Shown: in pieces, positions 42,150-51,176 of the stretch
Layout of the letters: the number at the start of each line of letters is the position of its first letter
How positions within the stretch are numbered: the first letter of the stretch is position 1
DNA from: Mongoliitalea lutea
GTDB lineage: Bacteria > Bacteroidota > Bacteroidia > Cytophagales > Cyclobacteriaceae
Assembly: GCF_014652135.1 (NCBI RefSeq)
Contig: NZ_BMYF01000003.1
Location: 209,824-273,823, forward strand
Length of the DNA stretch: 64,000 nucleotides
Direction: 5' to 3'
Notes under the pieces: generated by a model
What the model was told of the DNA's origin: nothing
Seen by the model: only the letters and a program-made list of their open reading frames with translations
The model's database searches: none
Position numbers and translations under genes: made by a program

Positions 42150-43625
42150 TTGAAAAATTTGAAGCTTCCTCCCTTTTCTATCGGCCTATTGATGGGTCCG
42201 CTATTCTTTCTGGTCCTTTTGTTATGGCCGGATTTATTTGGCATGACTCCTGAAGCTCAGGTAATGCTTGCAGTGACAGCATGGATTGCAACTTGGTGGA
42301 TAACTGAAGCAATACCTATTCCTGCAACCTCTTTATTACCCTTGATACTATTACCACTTTTGGACACTATGCCAATTGCTGAGGTTGCCAAAGCTTATTC
42401 CAATAAGATGGTTTTGCTCTATATGGGCGGATTTATGATAGCTGTAACCATAGAAAAATGGAATTTGCACAAACGCATAGCGCTGACAATCATTCATTGG
42501 ATTGGTACGGATTCTAAAAAGATAGTTTTAGGTTTTATGGTTGCTACTGCATTTTTATCCATGTGGATATCTAATACAGCGACCTCCTTGATGATGTTGC
42601 CTATTGGAATCGCAGTTATCATCCAATTGGATGGAAATGAGGGGAAATTCAGAAAAGGAAGCAGTTTGGGTAAATCTCTGATGTTGGGAATCGCTTATGC
42701 GGCGTCTATTGGTGGTATTGCAACCCTTATAGGAACCCCTACCAACATTATTTTAGCCAGTGTTATCAAAGAATTATATGGATTTGAGATTAGTTTTGGA
42801 CAATGGATGAGTTATGGATTTCCGGTAGCCTTATTTTTATTGGTCATCTGTTGGTGGTATTTGACCAACATTGCATTTCCTTCTACCGCAGGCTTGTCAG
42901 ATTTAAGTGCTGGAAAATCGGAGATTTCCAAGCAATTACAGGATCTAGGGCCCCTATCCTATGAAGAAAAACGGGTAGGTTTAGTATTCTTATTGGTGAG
43001 TTTAGCCTGGATCTCCCGCAGTTTCGAAAAAGTAAATGAATTACTGCCTGGGTTAGATGATACAGTGATCGCATTGGTTGGGGTATTAGTTTTGTTTGTC
43101 CTACCAAGTTCCAAATCATCAGAAAAACTATTGGACTGGAAAACAGCAGAGAAAATTCCATGGGGAATCTTGATTTTATTTGGCGGAGGTTTATCCCTAG
43201 CAGAAGGTTTTAAAGTAACCGGACTTGCTGAATGGACTGGAAGTCAGTTTGTGTTCTTGGACGTTATGGCATTTGGTTTGTTTTTGTTGATCATTGTTTT
43301 GGCAGTCAATTTCTTAACCGAGATAACCTCCAATGTCGCTACTGCCTCCATGTTGTTACCCATTTTGGCTGCTGTCTCCTTATCTATGGGAGTGCATCCC
43401 TTTGCATTAATGTTTGGGGCTACGATGGCAGCCAGTTGTGCTTTTATGCTTCCCGTAGCCACCCCACCCAATGCCGTGGTCTTTGGTTCCGGCTACCTTG
43501 AAATCAAGGATATGATGCGTGCCGGTTTTTGGTTAAACGTCTTTTCGGTGTTGGTTATCACTTTGATTACAAGGTATATACTTCCCTTGATTTGGGGATT
43601 GGATTTGTTTGAATATCCTTTTTAA
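42150..43625 (+). CDS. DASS (SLC13) family anion symporter
   Basis: Sodium-coupled divalent-anion transporter (491 residues) for dicarboxylates or sulfate. Eleven or more hydrophobic spans are visible. The two substrate/sodium-binding SNT-type motifs are SNTATS (141-146, in WISNTATSLMMLP) and SNVATAS in the second half (TEITSNVATASMLLP), which is the hallmark inverted repeat. The start is a TTG (KNLKLPPFS follows); no better start is nearby. The gene ends with a terminator shared with the converging M48 gene. Substrate choice between succinate-like compounds and sulfate cannot be made. Confidence 0.9.
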   Translation: MKNLKLPPFSIGLLMGPLFFLVLLLWPDLFGMTPEAQVMLAVTAWIATWWITEAIPIPATSLLPLILLPLLDTMPIAEVAKAYSNKMVLLYMGGFMIAVTIEKWNLHKRIALTIIHWIGTDSKKIVLGFMVATAFLSMWISNTATSLMMLPIGIAVIIQLDGNEGKFRKGSSLGKSLMLGIAYAASIGGIATLIGTPTNIILASVIKELYGFEISFGQWMSYGFPVALFLLVICWWYLTNIAFPSTAGLSDLSAGKSEISKQLQDLGPLSYEEKRVGLVFLLVSLAWISRSFEKVNELLPGLDDTVIALVGVLVLFVLPSSKSSEKLLDWKTAEKIPWGILILFGGGLSLAEGFKVTGLAEWTGSQFVFLDVMAFGLFLLIIVLAVNFLTEITSNVATASMLLPILAAVSLSMGVHPFALMFGATMAASCAFMLPVATPPNAVVFGSGYLEIKDMMRAGFWLNVFSVLVITLITRYILPLIWGLDLFEYPF

Positions 43626-43637
43626 AGGAAATAGTAT

Positions 43638-43675
43638 AAAAAAAGGCCAAACCTTTTATCTGTTTAGCCTTTTTT
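43638..43675. terminator. Bidirectional terminator
   Basis: AAAAAAAGGC-CAAAC ... GTTTA-GCCTTTTTT: an A-tract and T-tract flank an imperfect GGC(C)AAAC/GTTT(A)GCC stem between the DASS and M48 genes. Confidence 0.75.
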
Positions 43676-43693
43676 ATGCACAAATCTTTACAT

Positions 43694-44500
43694 TTATTTT
43701 TGATGATATTTGTTAAAATATTCCAAAGCAATCGGCATTTGCTTATTTAATTCATCTTTTCGCCTATTTGGTCCTGGGTGTGTAGAAAGAAATTCAGGCG
43801 GTGCTCCTCCCCCTCCAAGATTGGCCATTCTTTCCCAGAAATCTGGAGCAACTCTTGGGTCATAGCCTGCCATTGCCATAAAATTAAGTCCCAATTGGTC
43901 TGCTTCCAATTCATGTTTCCTACTAAATGATAACATTTTTAATTGACCTCCTACCCCAAAAGATTGTAGAAATATTTGCTGGGTCAAGGTTGGGTTTTGG
44001 CCCATAGCGACTTGGGCGCCACCAATCAAGCCATTCAATAACAAGCCATTTGACATTCGCTCTCTACCATGATTGGCAATAGCATGTGCAACTTCATGTC
44101 CCATCACTACTGCCACACCAGCTTCATCTTGGCAAACAGGCATAATACCAGTGTAAAAAGCAACTTTTCCTCCTGGCATACACCAAGCATTAACAATGTC
44201 TTCCTGGATCAAATTAAACTCCCATTCGAAACCTTGTAGCTGTCTTTCCATGCCATTTTCTTTCATGTAAAACTCAACAGCCTCTGCAATTTTTTTACCA
44301 ACACGGACGACCATTTGGCCCTCAGGAGTATTCGTAACCAGTCTACCTTCCCTCAAAACTTGACTGTACTGCTCAAATGACATAGGAAGTAATTCAGCAT
44401 TACTTACTAAAGCTAACTGATTACGGTTAGACATAGGAACTTTGGCACAACCGTAGGCTATTAAGCCAGCTGCCAACAAAAAGATAATTTTTTTCAACAT
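43694..44500 (-). CDS. M48-family metalloprotease lipoprotein
   Basis: Zinc protease of the LoiP/YggG/Oma1-like M48 group, thought to do quality control in the envelope. The ATG at 44500 gives 268 residues with a lipoprotein signal (lipobox AYGC, Cys18). A ten-codon-longer frame lacks a proper signal. The zinc motif HEVAH is at 135-139, the third ligand is the Glu in HELEADQLG, and C-terminal FLSTHPGPNRRKDEL is the usual family ending. It is not obviously co-transcribed with the gene upstream, which has its own hairpin at 44521-44544. Confidence 0.92.
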   Translation of the reverse strand: MLKKIIFLLAAGLIAYGCAKVPMSNRNQLALVSNAELLPMSFEQYSQVLREGRLVTNTPEGQMVVRVGKKIAEAVEFYMKENGMERQLQGFEWEFNLIQEDIVNAWCMPGGKVAFYTGIMPVCQDEAGVAVVMGHEVAHAIANHGRERMSNGLLLNGLIGGAQVAMGQNPTLTQQIFLQSFGVGGQLKMLSFSRKHELEADQLGLNFMAMAGYDPRVAPDFWERMANLGGGGAPPEFLSTHPGPNRRKDELNKQMPIALEYFNKYHQK

Positions 44501-44520
44501 AGGGTTTAATTTTTTTACAA

Positions 44521-44544
44521 AACTGGCCAAAAAACATGCCAGTT
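44521..44544 (-). terminator. Hairpin after the 44572 gene
   Basis: Minus-strand AACTGGC/GCCAGTT 7-base stem with a 10-base loop followed by TTTTG; a modest terminator. Confidence 0.5.
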
Positions 44545-44571
44545 CAAAATCACTTTCAATTATAACTTATA

Positions 44572-45222
44572 TTAACTTACCTTTCTTGTAATCCAATTAA
44601 TCAATGCTTGCTTATACGCATCCTTTGGTTGCAGAAGCAAATCGTCTACCTTTTTCAAACTTCCTCCCAACATGAGGTTTTCGTATTGCGGGAGACGGAC
44701 TAATTTGAATCCGTGTAAGCGACTAATTAGGTCGTATTGTGCATCATTATAAGCTGTCAATTTCCATCCAGAAGCACCTGTCCCGATAAGGTCTCCTGTA
44801 TCCTGAGAAGGACCAAAGACCTTTTGTGCAATAGGAGGACCATTCCAGATTCGCTCTTGGATGCCTGCTTTTAAACAATCTTTCTCATAAGTTCTACATA
44901 GGCGCTTGTAACTTTCAACCCAATCGAAAGAAAAGGTGTCGTACAAATCAGTTTTCAGTGTATGCAAGCGATACCTATTGAAATGCACCTCATCATCGTA
45001 AATAAATACGTAGCGCTGTATTTTGAAATCAAACCTAAGCTTTTCCAAAATGGGTATATTTCCTTTTCCTTCTAGAGAATCAAAAATACCTTTCAGCAAT
45101 TCTTCTCCTTTACCTTTAATATATGCAGGGTTGACCTCTAAGGAAAAAGACGGTTCCAAATCCAAATCGGATTCCTGCAAAATGCTGAGCAAATTGGTGA
45201 TTTTTAATTGATGTTTGGACAT
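44572..45222 (-). CDS. Conserved hypothetical protein
   Basis: A 216-residue soluble protein without signal or membrane segments. I do not recognise the family. Visible features are an acidic N-terminal third, an aromatic middle segment (FDFKIQRYVFIYDDEVHFNR, SFDWVESYKRLCRTYEKDC) and a glycine-rich patch (GDLIGTGASGWK). It starts 5 bases after the DUF2452 stop, so it is the third gene of a small operon. Confidence 0.75.
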   Translation of the reverse strand: MSKHQLKITNLLSILQESDLDLEPSFSLEVNPAYIKGKGEELLKGIFDSLEGKGNIPILEKLRFDFKIQRYVFIYDDEVHFNRYRLHTLKTDLYDTFSFDWVESYKRLCRTYEKDCLKAGIQERIWNGPPIAQKVFGPSQDTGDLIGTGASGWKLTAYNDAQYDLISRLHGFKLVRLPQYENLMLGGSLKKVDDLLLQPKDAYKQALINWITRKVS

Positions 45223-45227
45223 AAAAA

Positions 45228-45707
45228 TTAATCCTGTTGAACTTCCAGACTGCTGTCACCTTCCCGAAGTATTTCCCAGGTATGATCTGCCAATAATTTG
45301 ATTTCGGCTACAAAAATGAATTTCTTGGATCTACCCCACTCCTCTGGAGCGACCATACTTAAAAAATCTGTTCCATCAGCTTTTTCATATAAAAAATAAA
45401 CATGATTTATCAAGGGCTCAAAGGACATGGAAGATTGATAGATTCTCTCAGAAACCTCTATTCTTTTTTGTATTAATTTAGCCTGTTCTGCTAGTAAAGA
45501 CATTTGCTGATAGATTTGTGACATCTGCATATCTGTTTGGGAATGCATAGCTGCAACAGCACGACCAGTGATCTTTCCTTTATCTTCGGGCTTGATTATG
45601 GCACTTCCGGATTGATGTGCATAAGGAAGTAACCCCGGTTGATCCGTGGTTTTTTCCTTCATTTTTTCTAAATCAATCCTATCAATATCAATCTTATTGT
45701 TTTTCAC
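45228..45707 (-). CDS. DUF2452 protein
   Basis: DUF2452 family, defined by PGLLPYAHQSGSAIIKPEDK and the long helix TDMQMSQIYQQMSLLAEQAK, followed by KADGTDFLSMVAPEEWG. Function unknown; the family occurs mainly in Bacteroidota. The frame opens at a TTG (45743), but the GTG at 45707 (KNNKIDIDRIDLEKMKEKTT) gives the conserved N-terminus and a 14-base overlap with the upstream 58-residue gene, so it is preferred (159 residues). Confidence 0.82.
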   Translation of the reverse strand: MKNNKIDIDRIDLEKMKEKTTDQPGLLPYAHQSGSAIIKPEDKGKITGRAVAAMHSQTDMQMSQIYQQMSLLAEQAKLIQKRIEVSERIYQSSMSFEPLINHVYFLYEKADGTDFLSMVAPEEWGRSKKFIFVAEIKLLADHTWEILREGDSSLEVQQD

Positions 45708-45870
45708 TTGATGAATTACTTTCGGTTGTTTCTGAGGGTGCAATACGCTCTTTTAAATTACCTTTAGAGCCAGGAAATGTAGTACGTGTAGAAATATCAT
45801 AACTTACTCCTAAAATTATCAACATGAAAACTATAGCTAGAATAAGGAAAATCAATTTATTTCTATTCAT
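45694..45870 (-). CDS. 58-residue single-span membrane protein
   Basis: A small gene easily missed. It reads MNRNKLIFLILAIVFMLIIL, then GVSYDISTRTTFPGSKGNLK, then ERIAPSETTE and a Ser/Glu-rich end (SNSSSEKQ). One N-terminal span (about 5-23) is followed by a short polar extracytoplasmic or cytoplasmic tail. The ATG is directly preceded by AAGGAGGT, a perfect anti-SD match with almost no spacing, which is unusual in this phylum. A TAATTTTG promoter box sits about 43 bases upstream. It overlaps the DUF2452 start by 14 bases and heads that operon. Confidence 0.75.
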   Translation of the reverse strand: MNRNKLIFLILAIVFMLIILGVSYDISTRTTFPGSKGNLKERIAPSETTESNSSSEKQ

Positions 45871-45912
45871 ACCTCCTTAACAATAAATTTATGGGTACAG
45901 TTTAAAGCAATT

Positions 45913-45920
45913 CAAAATTA
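45913..45920 (-). promoter_or_regulatory. -7 promoter box of the 58-residue gene operon
   Basis: Minus strand TAATTTTG, a perfect TAnnTTTG match, with a predicted leader of about 36 bases. No clear -33 element. Confidence 0.5.
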
Positions 45921-46025
45921 CTATGAAAATCAAAATAATTAAGGCGTTAATCTTTAAATTTTAACCAACCCCCTATTGACTATAATGGCATTTGTATAAT
46001 AATTTGGTTAAGAAACTCTATAAAT

Positions 46026-46595
46026 TTAAACTTTGGATTTATTTTTTAATTCTACTGAAAAAGCTGTGACTATTCCTACAATAGCACCTGACAAATGAAA
46101 TTCCCAAGATATCTTTCTTTCAGTTGGTATTACTCCATAAATTAGACTACCATAAAAGAAAAGAGTTATCAATGAAATCAAGAAATATTTTAAACGGAAT
46201 TTCAATATTCCAGCTGTGATGATAAAAAAAACCAATGTGTAAACGATTCCAGAAGATCCAATATGAAAATATGGCCTGCCAGAAAACCAAACAATTATCG
46301 AAGGTATAAAGTAGGCAAAAACTAAAATTCGATCAGCATCTTTTCTATAAAAAAGATACAAAAAAGAACTTAATACTATAAAAGGTACAGCATTTGACAT
46401 AAAATGCCCCATAGAGCCGTGAATCAAAGGCGCAAAAATAATACCGATCAGATTTTTTATACTTAATGGTTTTATTCCCAAAAAACCTAAATCAATCACA
46501 AAAGAATATTGTATCAATGTGATTACAAGCATTAAAAATGCAAGTTTTAATGGAACCTCAATACTTGATTTGATCAAAGAATGCAACTGCTTCAT
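46026..46595 (-). CDS. Rhomboid-family intramembrane serine protease
   Basis: A 189-residue rhomboid with about six spans. The catalytic serine is Ser115 in HIGSSGIVY and the catalytic histidine is His167 in WEFHLSGAIVG. The oxyanion-associated His/Asn pair lies in the APLIHGSMGHFMSNAVP segment (59-68). It has no extra N-terminal domain. The substrate is unknown. It is not visibly part of an operon. Confidence 0.9.
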   Translation of the reverse strand: MKQLHSLIKSSIEVPLKLAFLMLVITLIQYSFVIDLGFLGIKPLSIKNLIGIIFAPLIHGSMGHFMSNAVPFIVLSSFLYLFYRKDADRILVFAYFIPSIIVWFSGRPYFHIGSSGIVYTLVFFIITAGILKFRLKYFLISLITLFFYGSLIYGVIPTERKISWEFHLSGAIVGIVTAFSVELKNKSKV

Positions 46596-46686
46596 TAAAT
46601 TTTAATAACATTTTTTTTGGTTTAACTCAAGATTAAAACTTGAAATTTTTATATTTACTATTAATTGGTTAAAAGAGGAATTCTGA

Positions 46687-47022
46687 ATGTATCATTTCAT
46701 TAACCCACAGATAATTGTCCAATACTTTGGTGACGAAGATGAATCCCTAATTGCAGAAATGATTAGGATGATTAGGGACACTAATTTAACTGAGTTATCA
46801 CTATTAGATGATGCTTTTAGTAAAGAAGATTACATGCATATTAAAAGAGTATGTCATAAGTCAAAGCCATCCTTGAGTTATATTGGTGCAATAAGTTCAA
46901 GAGGGTTAGTAGAACAAATTGAACAAGATCCTTCATCAACTTATGAGATTTATGAACTTTTAAAAGTTGAAATCTCATCAATTATTCAAGAACTAAAGCA
47001 TTATGAATCTACTCTTCAGTAA
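46687..47022 (+). CDS. Stand-alone Hpt domain protein
   Basis: A 111-residue four-helix histidine phosphotransfer protein. The phosphoacceptor is His57 in VCHKSKPSLSYIGA, matching the HxxKxxxxxxG pattern of Hpt domains. No histidine kinase or response regulator is nearby, so it probably relays phosphate between hybrid kinases and regulators encoded elsewhere. The upstream TATATTTA is a near-match to a -7 box. Confidence 0.8.
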   Translation: MYHFINPQIIVQYFGDEDESLIAEMIRMIRDTNLTELSLLDDAFSKEDYMHIKRVCHKSKPSLSYIGAISSRGLVEQIEQDPSSTYEIYELLKVEISSIIQELKHYESTLQ

Positions 47023-47105
47023 CACTATTTTCTTACCGCTGGTTTAGTTTTTTTATTGCCTTTCATTTTTTTTCCGATCTTTAGCTACCCAAATAAACGG
47101 TAGTT

Positions 47106-49463
47106 ATGAAACAAAGATTATTCATCCTGTTTTTCCTGTTGACAGGAAGCCAATTCCTTTTTTCGCAACAGTTATCTGTGGAATACATTATGAGAGATCC
47201 TTCTTGGATGGGACATTTTCCTTCCAATTTACGGTGGTCAGATGATTCGCAGACCATTTATTTTAATTATAACCCTGAAAACCATCCGGGAGATTCGCTT
47301 TACAAGATAGAGCTTTCTGACCCGCAGCGTTATCTGAAAGTTTCAAGGGCAGAACGTCAAAGCTTCGCTCCTGCCAATGCAAGGAGTAATGGAGCCAAAA
47401 CTCAGAAAGTTTATGCAGAGGGGAATGAATTGATGCTCTACACCATTCAGACCAAGGATAAAAAATCCATTCTCGAATGGCCTGAGCGTCTCAGTAACCC
47501 AACCTTTCTTTATGGGGATAAAAAAATTGCTTTTGAATCCAAGTCAAATATTTACATCTATGATATAGAGTCGGGAAAAGCACGAAAAGTTACCAATATT
47601 CAAAGTGGTAGTAAGTCAGAAAACCGTCCTACTAAACTTAATGAACGGGATGAGTGGTTAAAAGAAGATAATTTGCAGTTACTGCAAGTGGTGCGTGAAA
47701 GAGAAGAAGCCCGTGAAAAAAGACAAGCATATAGCGAATCATTCGCAAAACCTGAACCTTATACCTTTTACACAGGAAGCAAACAACTTTCGAATCTACA
47801 AATCTGCCCTGATGGATCTTACGTGACTTTTTCTCTAATCACTAGAGCAGAAAATAAGAATACCATCGTACCTGATTACACCCATCTAAGCGGCTACACT
47901 ACGAATCTTAATACACGAAGTAAAGTTGGAGATCAGCCAACAAGAGTGGAAATGGGCATATATAATCTGCTCAAGGATACTGTATATATGGTAAATACCT
48001 CCAATCTTCCTGGTTTAAAGGATTTGCCAGATTATGTAAAAGATTATCCTAACAAAAAATGGGAGGCCAAAGAACGGGATTTGCTACTGTCAGGACCTTA
48101 TTTTTCTACAGATGGTAAGCATGCAGTAATCAATGTTCGCTCATTTGATAACAAGGATCGTTGGATCGCACTTTTGAATCTCGACAATGGTACCATCAAA
48201 AGTTTAGACCGTCAACGGGATGAAGCATGGATAGCCGGTCCAGGGATTGGTTGGAGTTTCAGCGGGGGTACCATGGGATGGTTGCCTGACAATAAACATA
48301 TTTACTTCCAATCAGAAGAAAGTGGATATTCTCATCTGTATGTACTAGATGTTACCAAAGGCTCCAAAAAGCAATTGACTTCTGGAACCTTTGAAGTTTT
48401 TGACCCAAAAATTTCGAATAATGGAAAATATTGGTTTTTGACTACGTCAGCCGTGGACCCAGGTGAGCGTCATTTGTACATGATGCCACTGATGGGCGGT
48501 AAAATGGAGCAATTAACCAGCATGACGGGTAATAATGATGTAGCTATTTCTCCTGATGAGAAGAATTTCGCTATTCTTTATTCCTATTCAAACAAACCAT
48601 GGGAAATTTTCCTACAAGCCAATGAAGTCGGTGCAGAACCTAAGCAGTTAACTTTCGGTCAAAGTGAGGAATTTAAAGCGTATGCATGGAGGGATCCTGA
48701 AATTGTCCGTTTTAAAGCTGAAGATGGCGCAAGAGTACCTGCCCGACTTTATAAACCCGATCCGGAAAAAAGTAATGGTGCTGCAGTCATTTTTGTGCAC
48801 GGAGCAGGCTACTTACAAAATGTACACAAATGGTGGTCGACTTATTTCCGTGAATATATGTTCCACAATTTATTAACGGATTTGGGTTATACAGTATTGG
48901 ATATTGATTACCGGGCTTCTGCGGGCTATGGTAGAGATTGGAGGACAGGTATCTACCGACATATGGGAGGAAAAGATTTATCCGATCAGGTCGATGGTGC
49001 AAAATACTTGATAGAAGAACATGGTGTACAACCTGGAAAAATCGGAATTTATGGAGGAAGCTATGGAGGTTTCATTACCTTAATGGCCTTATTTAATGCT
49101 TCTGATGTGTTTACCTCCGGCGCAGCATTACGTTCGGTAACAGATTGGGCACATTATAATCATGGATATACCAGCAACATTCTGAATGAACCATTCAATG
49201 ATCCAATCGCTTACCGAAGATCCTCTCCTATTTATTTTGCTGAAGGATTGAAAGGGCATTTATTAATTGCACATGGTATGCTAGATGTAAATGTTCATTT
49301 TCAAGATGTGGTCAGACTTGCACAGCGATTGATTGAATTGGGAAAAGATAATTGGGAATTTGCAGTATATCCCGTGGAGGACCACGGTTTTATCGAGCCA
49401 AGCAGTTGGACGGATGAGTACAAGCGGATTTTAAAACTATTCAATGACACCTTAATAGACTAA
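47106..49463 (+). CDS. S9-family prolyl oligopeptidase / dipeptidyl peptidase
   Basis: Exported serine peptidase of 785 residues, signal peptide about 1-20 (ending FLFSQ). An N-terminal beta-propeller with PD40-like blades (DGSYVTFSL, NGKYWFLTT, DEKNFAILYS) covers about residues 30-540. The alpha/beta-hydrolase domain follows with nucleophile Ser in IYGGSYGGFITL, Asp in GMLDVNVHFQD and His in VEDHGFIEP. It likely trims peptides in the periplasm or on the surface. The gamma-glutamyltransferase gene begins 2 bases after its stop, suggesting a peptide or glutathione-scavenging operon. Confidence 0.93.
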   Translation: MKQRLFILFFLLTGSQFLFSQQLSVEYIMRDPSWMGHFPSNLRWSDDSQTIYFNYNPENHPGDSLYKIELSDPQRYLKVSRAERQSFAPANARSNGAKTQKVYAEGNELMLYTIQTKDKKSILEWPERLSNPTFLYGDKKIAFESKSNIYIYDIESGKARKVTNIQSGSKSENRPTKLNERDEWLKEDNLQLLQVVREREEAREKRQAYSESFAKPEPYTFYTGSKQLSNLQICPDGSYVTFSLITRAENKNTIVPDYTHLSGYTTNLNTRSKVGDQPTRVEMGIYNLLKDTVYMVNTSNLPGLKDLPDYVKDYPNKKWEAKERDLLLSGPYFSTDGKHAVINVRSFDNKDRWIALLNLDNGTIKSLDRQRDEAWIAGPGIGWSFSGGTMGWLPDNKHIYFQSEESGYSHLYVLDVTKGSKKQLTSGTFEVFDPKISNNGKYWFLTTSAVDPGERHLYMMPLMGGKMEQLTSMTGNNDVAISPDEKNFAILYSYSNKPWEIFLQANEVGAEPKQLTFGQSEEFKAYAWRDPEIVRFKAEDGARVPARLYKPDPEKSNGAAVIFVHGAGYLQNVHKWWSTYFREYMFHNLLTDLGYTVLDIDYRASAGYGRDWRTGIYRHMGGKDLSDQVDGAKYLIEEHGVQPGKIGIYGGSYGGFITLMALFNASDVFTSGAALRSVTDWAHYNHGYTSNILNEPFNDPIAYRRSSPIYFAEGLKGHLLIAHGMLDVNVHFQDVVRLAQRLIELGKDNWEFAVYPVEDHGFIEPSSWTDEYKRILKLFNDTLID

Positions 49464-49465
49464 AC

Positions 49466-51175
49466 ATGTTTAACTCATCCAGCACCTCCCTTTCTTTTGT
49501 ATTTGGTTTAACATTTCTCTTCTTCTCTTGTCAATCGAAGGAGAGTAATGATTCAAGCACGAGAGGCTTGATTGCAGATAAGGCCATGGTAGTTTCTGCT
49601 CGTGTAGAAGCATCTGCGATTGGCTTACAAATTTTAAAACAAGGAGGTAATGCCTTTGATGCCATGGCTGCAACAGAACTGGCATTGGCTGTTGCATTCC
49701 CATTTGCAGGAAACTTGGGAGGAGGTGGTTTTATGGTTTATCGCTTGGCAGATGGACAAGTTGGTTCCATCGATTATCGGGAAAAAGCACCCCTCGCTGC
49801 TCATCGCGACATGTATCTGGATGAAGATGGAAATGTTATTCCAGGTTTGAGCACCAAAGGAGCTCTAGCAGTGGGTGTGCCGGGAACTATAGCCGGGATC
49901 TATGAAGTACATCAAAAATTTGGAACGCTTCCATGGTCAGAAATTATTCAACCTGTAATTCATCTCGCAGAAAATGGAGTAGTAGTAACTGAAAAACAGG
50001 CGCAACGATTAGCTAACAACCGAAAAGATATTATTGAGGTCAGTGGAGAACAGACCTTGTTTGCAAGAGAATTTCAAGCAGGAGATACAATCAAGTATCC
50101 TGCCTTAGCTGAAACCTTGCGTAGAATTGCTGCAAATGGAGCGGATGAATTTTATAAAGGAGAAACCGCACAGCGATTGGTTGCTTTCCTTCAGGCCAAG
50201 GGTGGTATCATCACTCTTGAGGATTTGGCTTCCTATCAGGCTCAATGGAGAGAACCAATTCGATTCGATTACCGCGGACATTCCATCATCTCCATGGCTC
50301 CACCGAGTTCAGGTGGGGTGACGTTAGCTCAAATTATGGGCATGTTGGAACCTTTTAACTTGGCGGCTATGCGCCATAATTCGCCGAATTATATTCAGGT
50401 GTTGACGGAAGCAGAAAGACGGGCTTATGCAGATCGAAATTATTATTTAGGAGATCCTGATTTTGTGGAGGTCCCTATTAATCAACTTATAGATAAAAGC
50501 TACCTCAAAAGTCGCATGGCTTCTTTCGATCCTGATAAAGCAACTTTATCATCAGATGTAGGCCATGGTGAACTTTCGATAATTGAAAGTGATGAGACTA
50601 CCCATTATTCCATTGTGGATCAGTTTGGTAATGGGTTATCCATCACCACTACCCTCAATGGTGCTTATGGATCCAAATTGTATGTAGATGAGTTGGGATT
50701 CTTTCTCAATAATGAGATGGATGATTTCAGTTCCAAAACAGGTGTTCCCAATATGTTTGGCTTAATAGGAGCTGAAGCCAATGCTATTGCGCCGGGCAAA
50801 CGTATGTTGAGTTCCATGACTCCCACCATTGTAGAGAAAGATGGAAAACTGTTGATGGTTGTAGGTACTCCTGGCGGTTCCACTATCATCACATCGGTTT
50901 TACAAACTATTTTGAATGTAGTAGAATTTGGTATGAATATGCAGGAAGCTGTAGATGCTCCCCGTTTTCATCATCAGTGGCTTCCTGATCATATTAATTT
51001 TGAACCGGAAGGATTTTCCTCCAGTGATATGGAAATTTTAAAAGCTAAAGGCTATAAAATCAATGAAGGCTACACTCCAATTATAGGAAAGGTTGATGCG
51101 ATTTTAGTTTTGAAAAATGGACGCCTGGAAGGGGGCGCAGATAAAAGAGGTGATGACACGGCGGAAGGCTATTGA
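49466..51175 (+). CDS. ggt: Gamma-glutamyltransferase (canonical), lipoprotein
   Basis: Ntn hydrolase that cleaves gamma-glutamyl bonds, for example in glutathione. The 569-residue protein begins with a lipoprotein signal (lipobox LFFSC). The substrate-binding arginine loop is intact (IDYREKAP), as are the self-cleavage site and nucleophile (SDETTHYSIVDQ), the TTTLNGAYG strand and the oxyanion/GG motif (VGTPGGSTIIT). It contrasts with the divergent paralogue at 25267. It is the second gene of the S9 peptidase/GGT/DUF3820 operon; the next start is 1 base after its stop. Confidence 0.95.
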   Translation: MFNSSSTSLSFVFGLTFLFFSCQSKESNDSSTRGLIADKAMVVSARVEASAIGLQILKQGGNAFDAMAATELALAVAFPFAGNLGGGGFMVYRLADGQVGSIDYREKAPLAAHRDMYLDEDGNVIPGLSTKGALAVGVPGTIAGIYEVHQKFGTLPWSEIIQPVIHLAENGVVVTEKQAQRLANNRKDIIEVSGEQTLFAREFQAGDTIKYPALAETLRRIAANGADEFYKGETAQRLVAFLQAKGGIITLEDLASYQAQWREPIRFDYRGHSIISMAPPSSGGVTLAQIMGMLEPFNLAAMRHNSPNYIQVLTEAERRAYADRNYYLGDPDFVEVPINQLIDKSYLKSRMASFDPDKATLSSDVGHGELSIIESDETTHYSIVDQFGNGLSITTTLNGAYGSKLYVDELGFFLNNEMDDFSSKTGVPNMFGLIGAEANAIAPGKRMLSSMTPTIVEKDGKLLMVVGTPGGSTIITSVLQTILNVVEFGMNMQEAVDAPRFHHQWLPDHINFEPEGFSSSDMEILKAKGYKINEGYTPIIGKVDAILVLKNGRLEGGADKRGDDTAEGY

Positions 51176-51176
51176 T

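Noticed and set aside
45961..46011. TTAACCAA and TTGGTTAA inverted repeat downstream of the rhomboid gene
   Set aside because: The 35-base separation and lack of a T-run make a terminator or operator role unconvincing.
47032..47042. CTTACCGCTGG as a truncated copy of the 25-kb repeat
   Set aside because: An 11-base match is too short to separate from chance.
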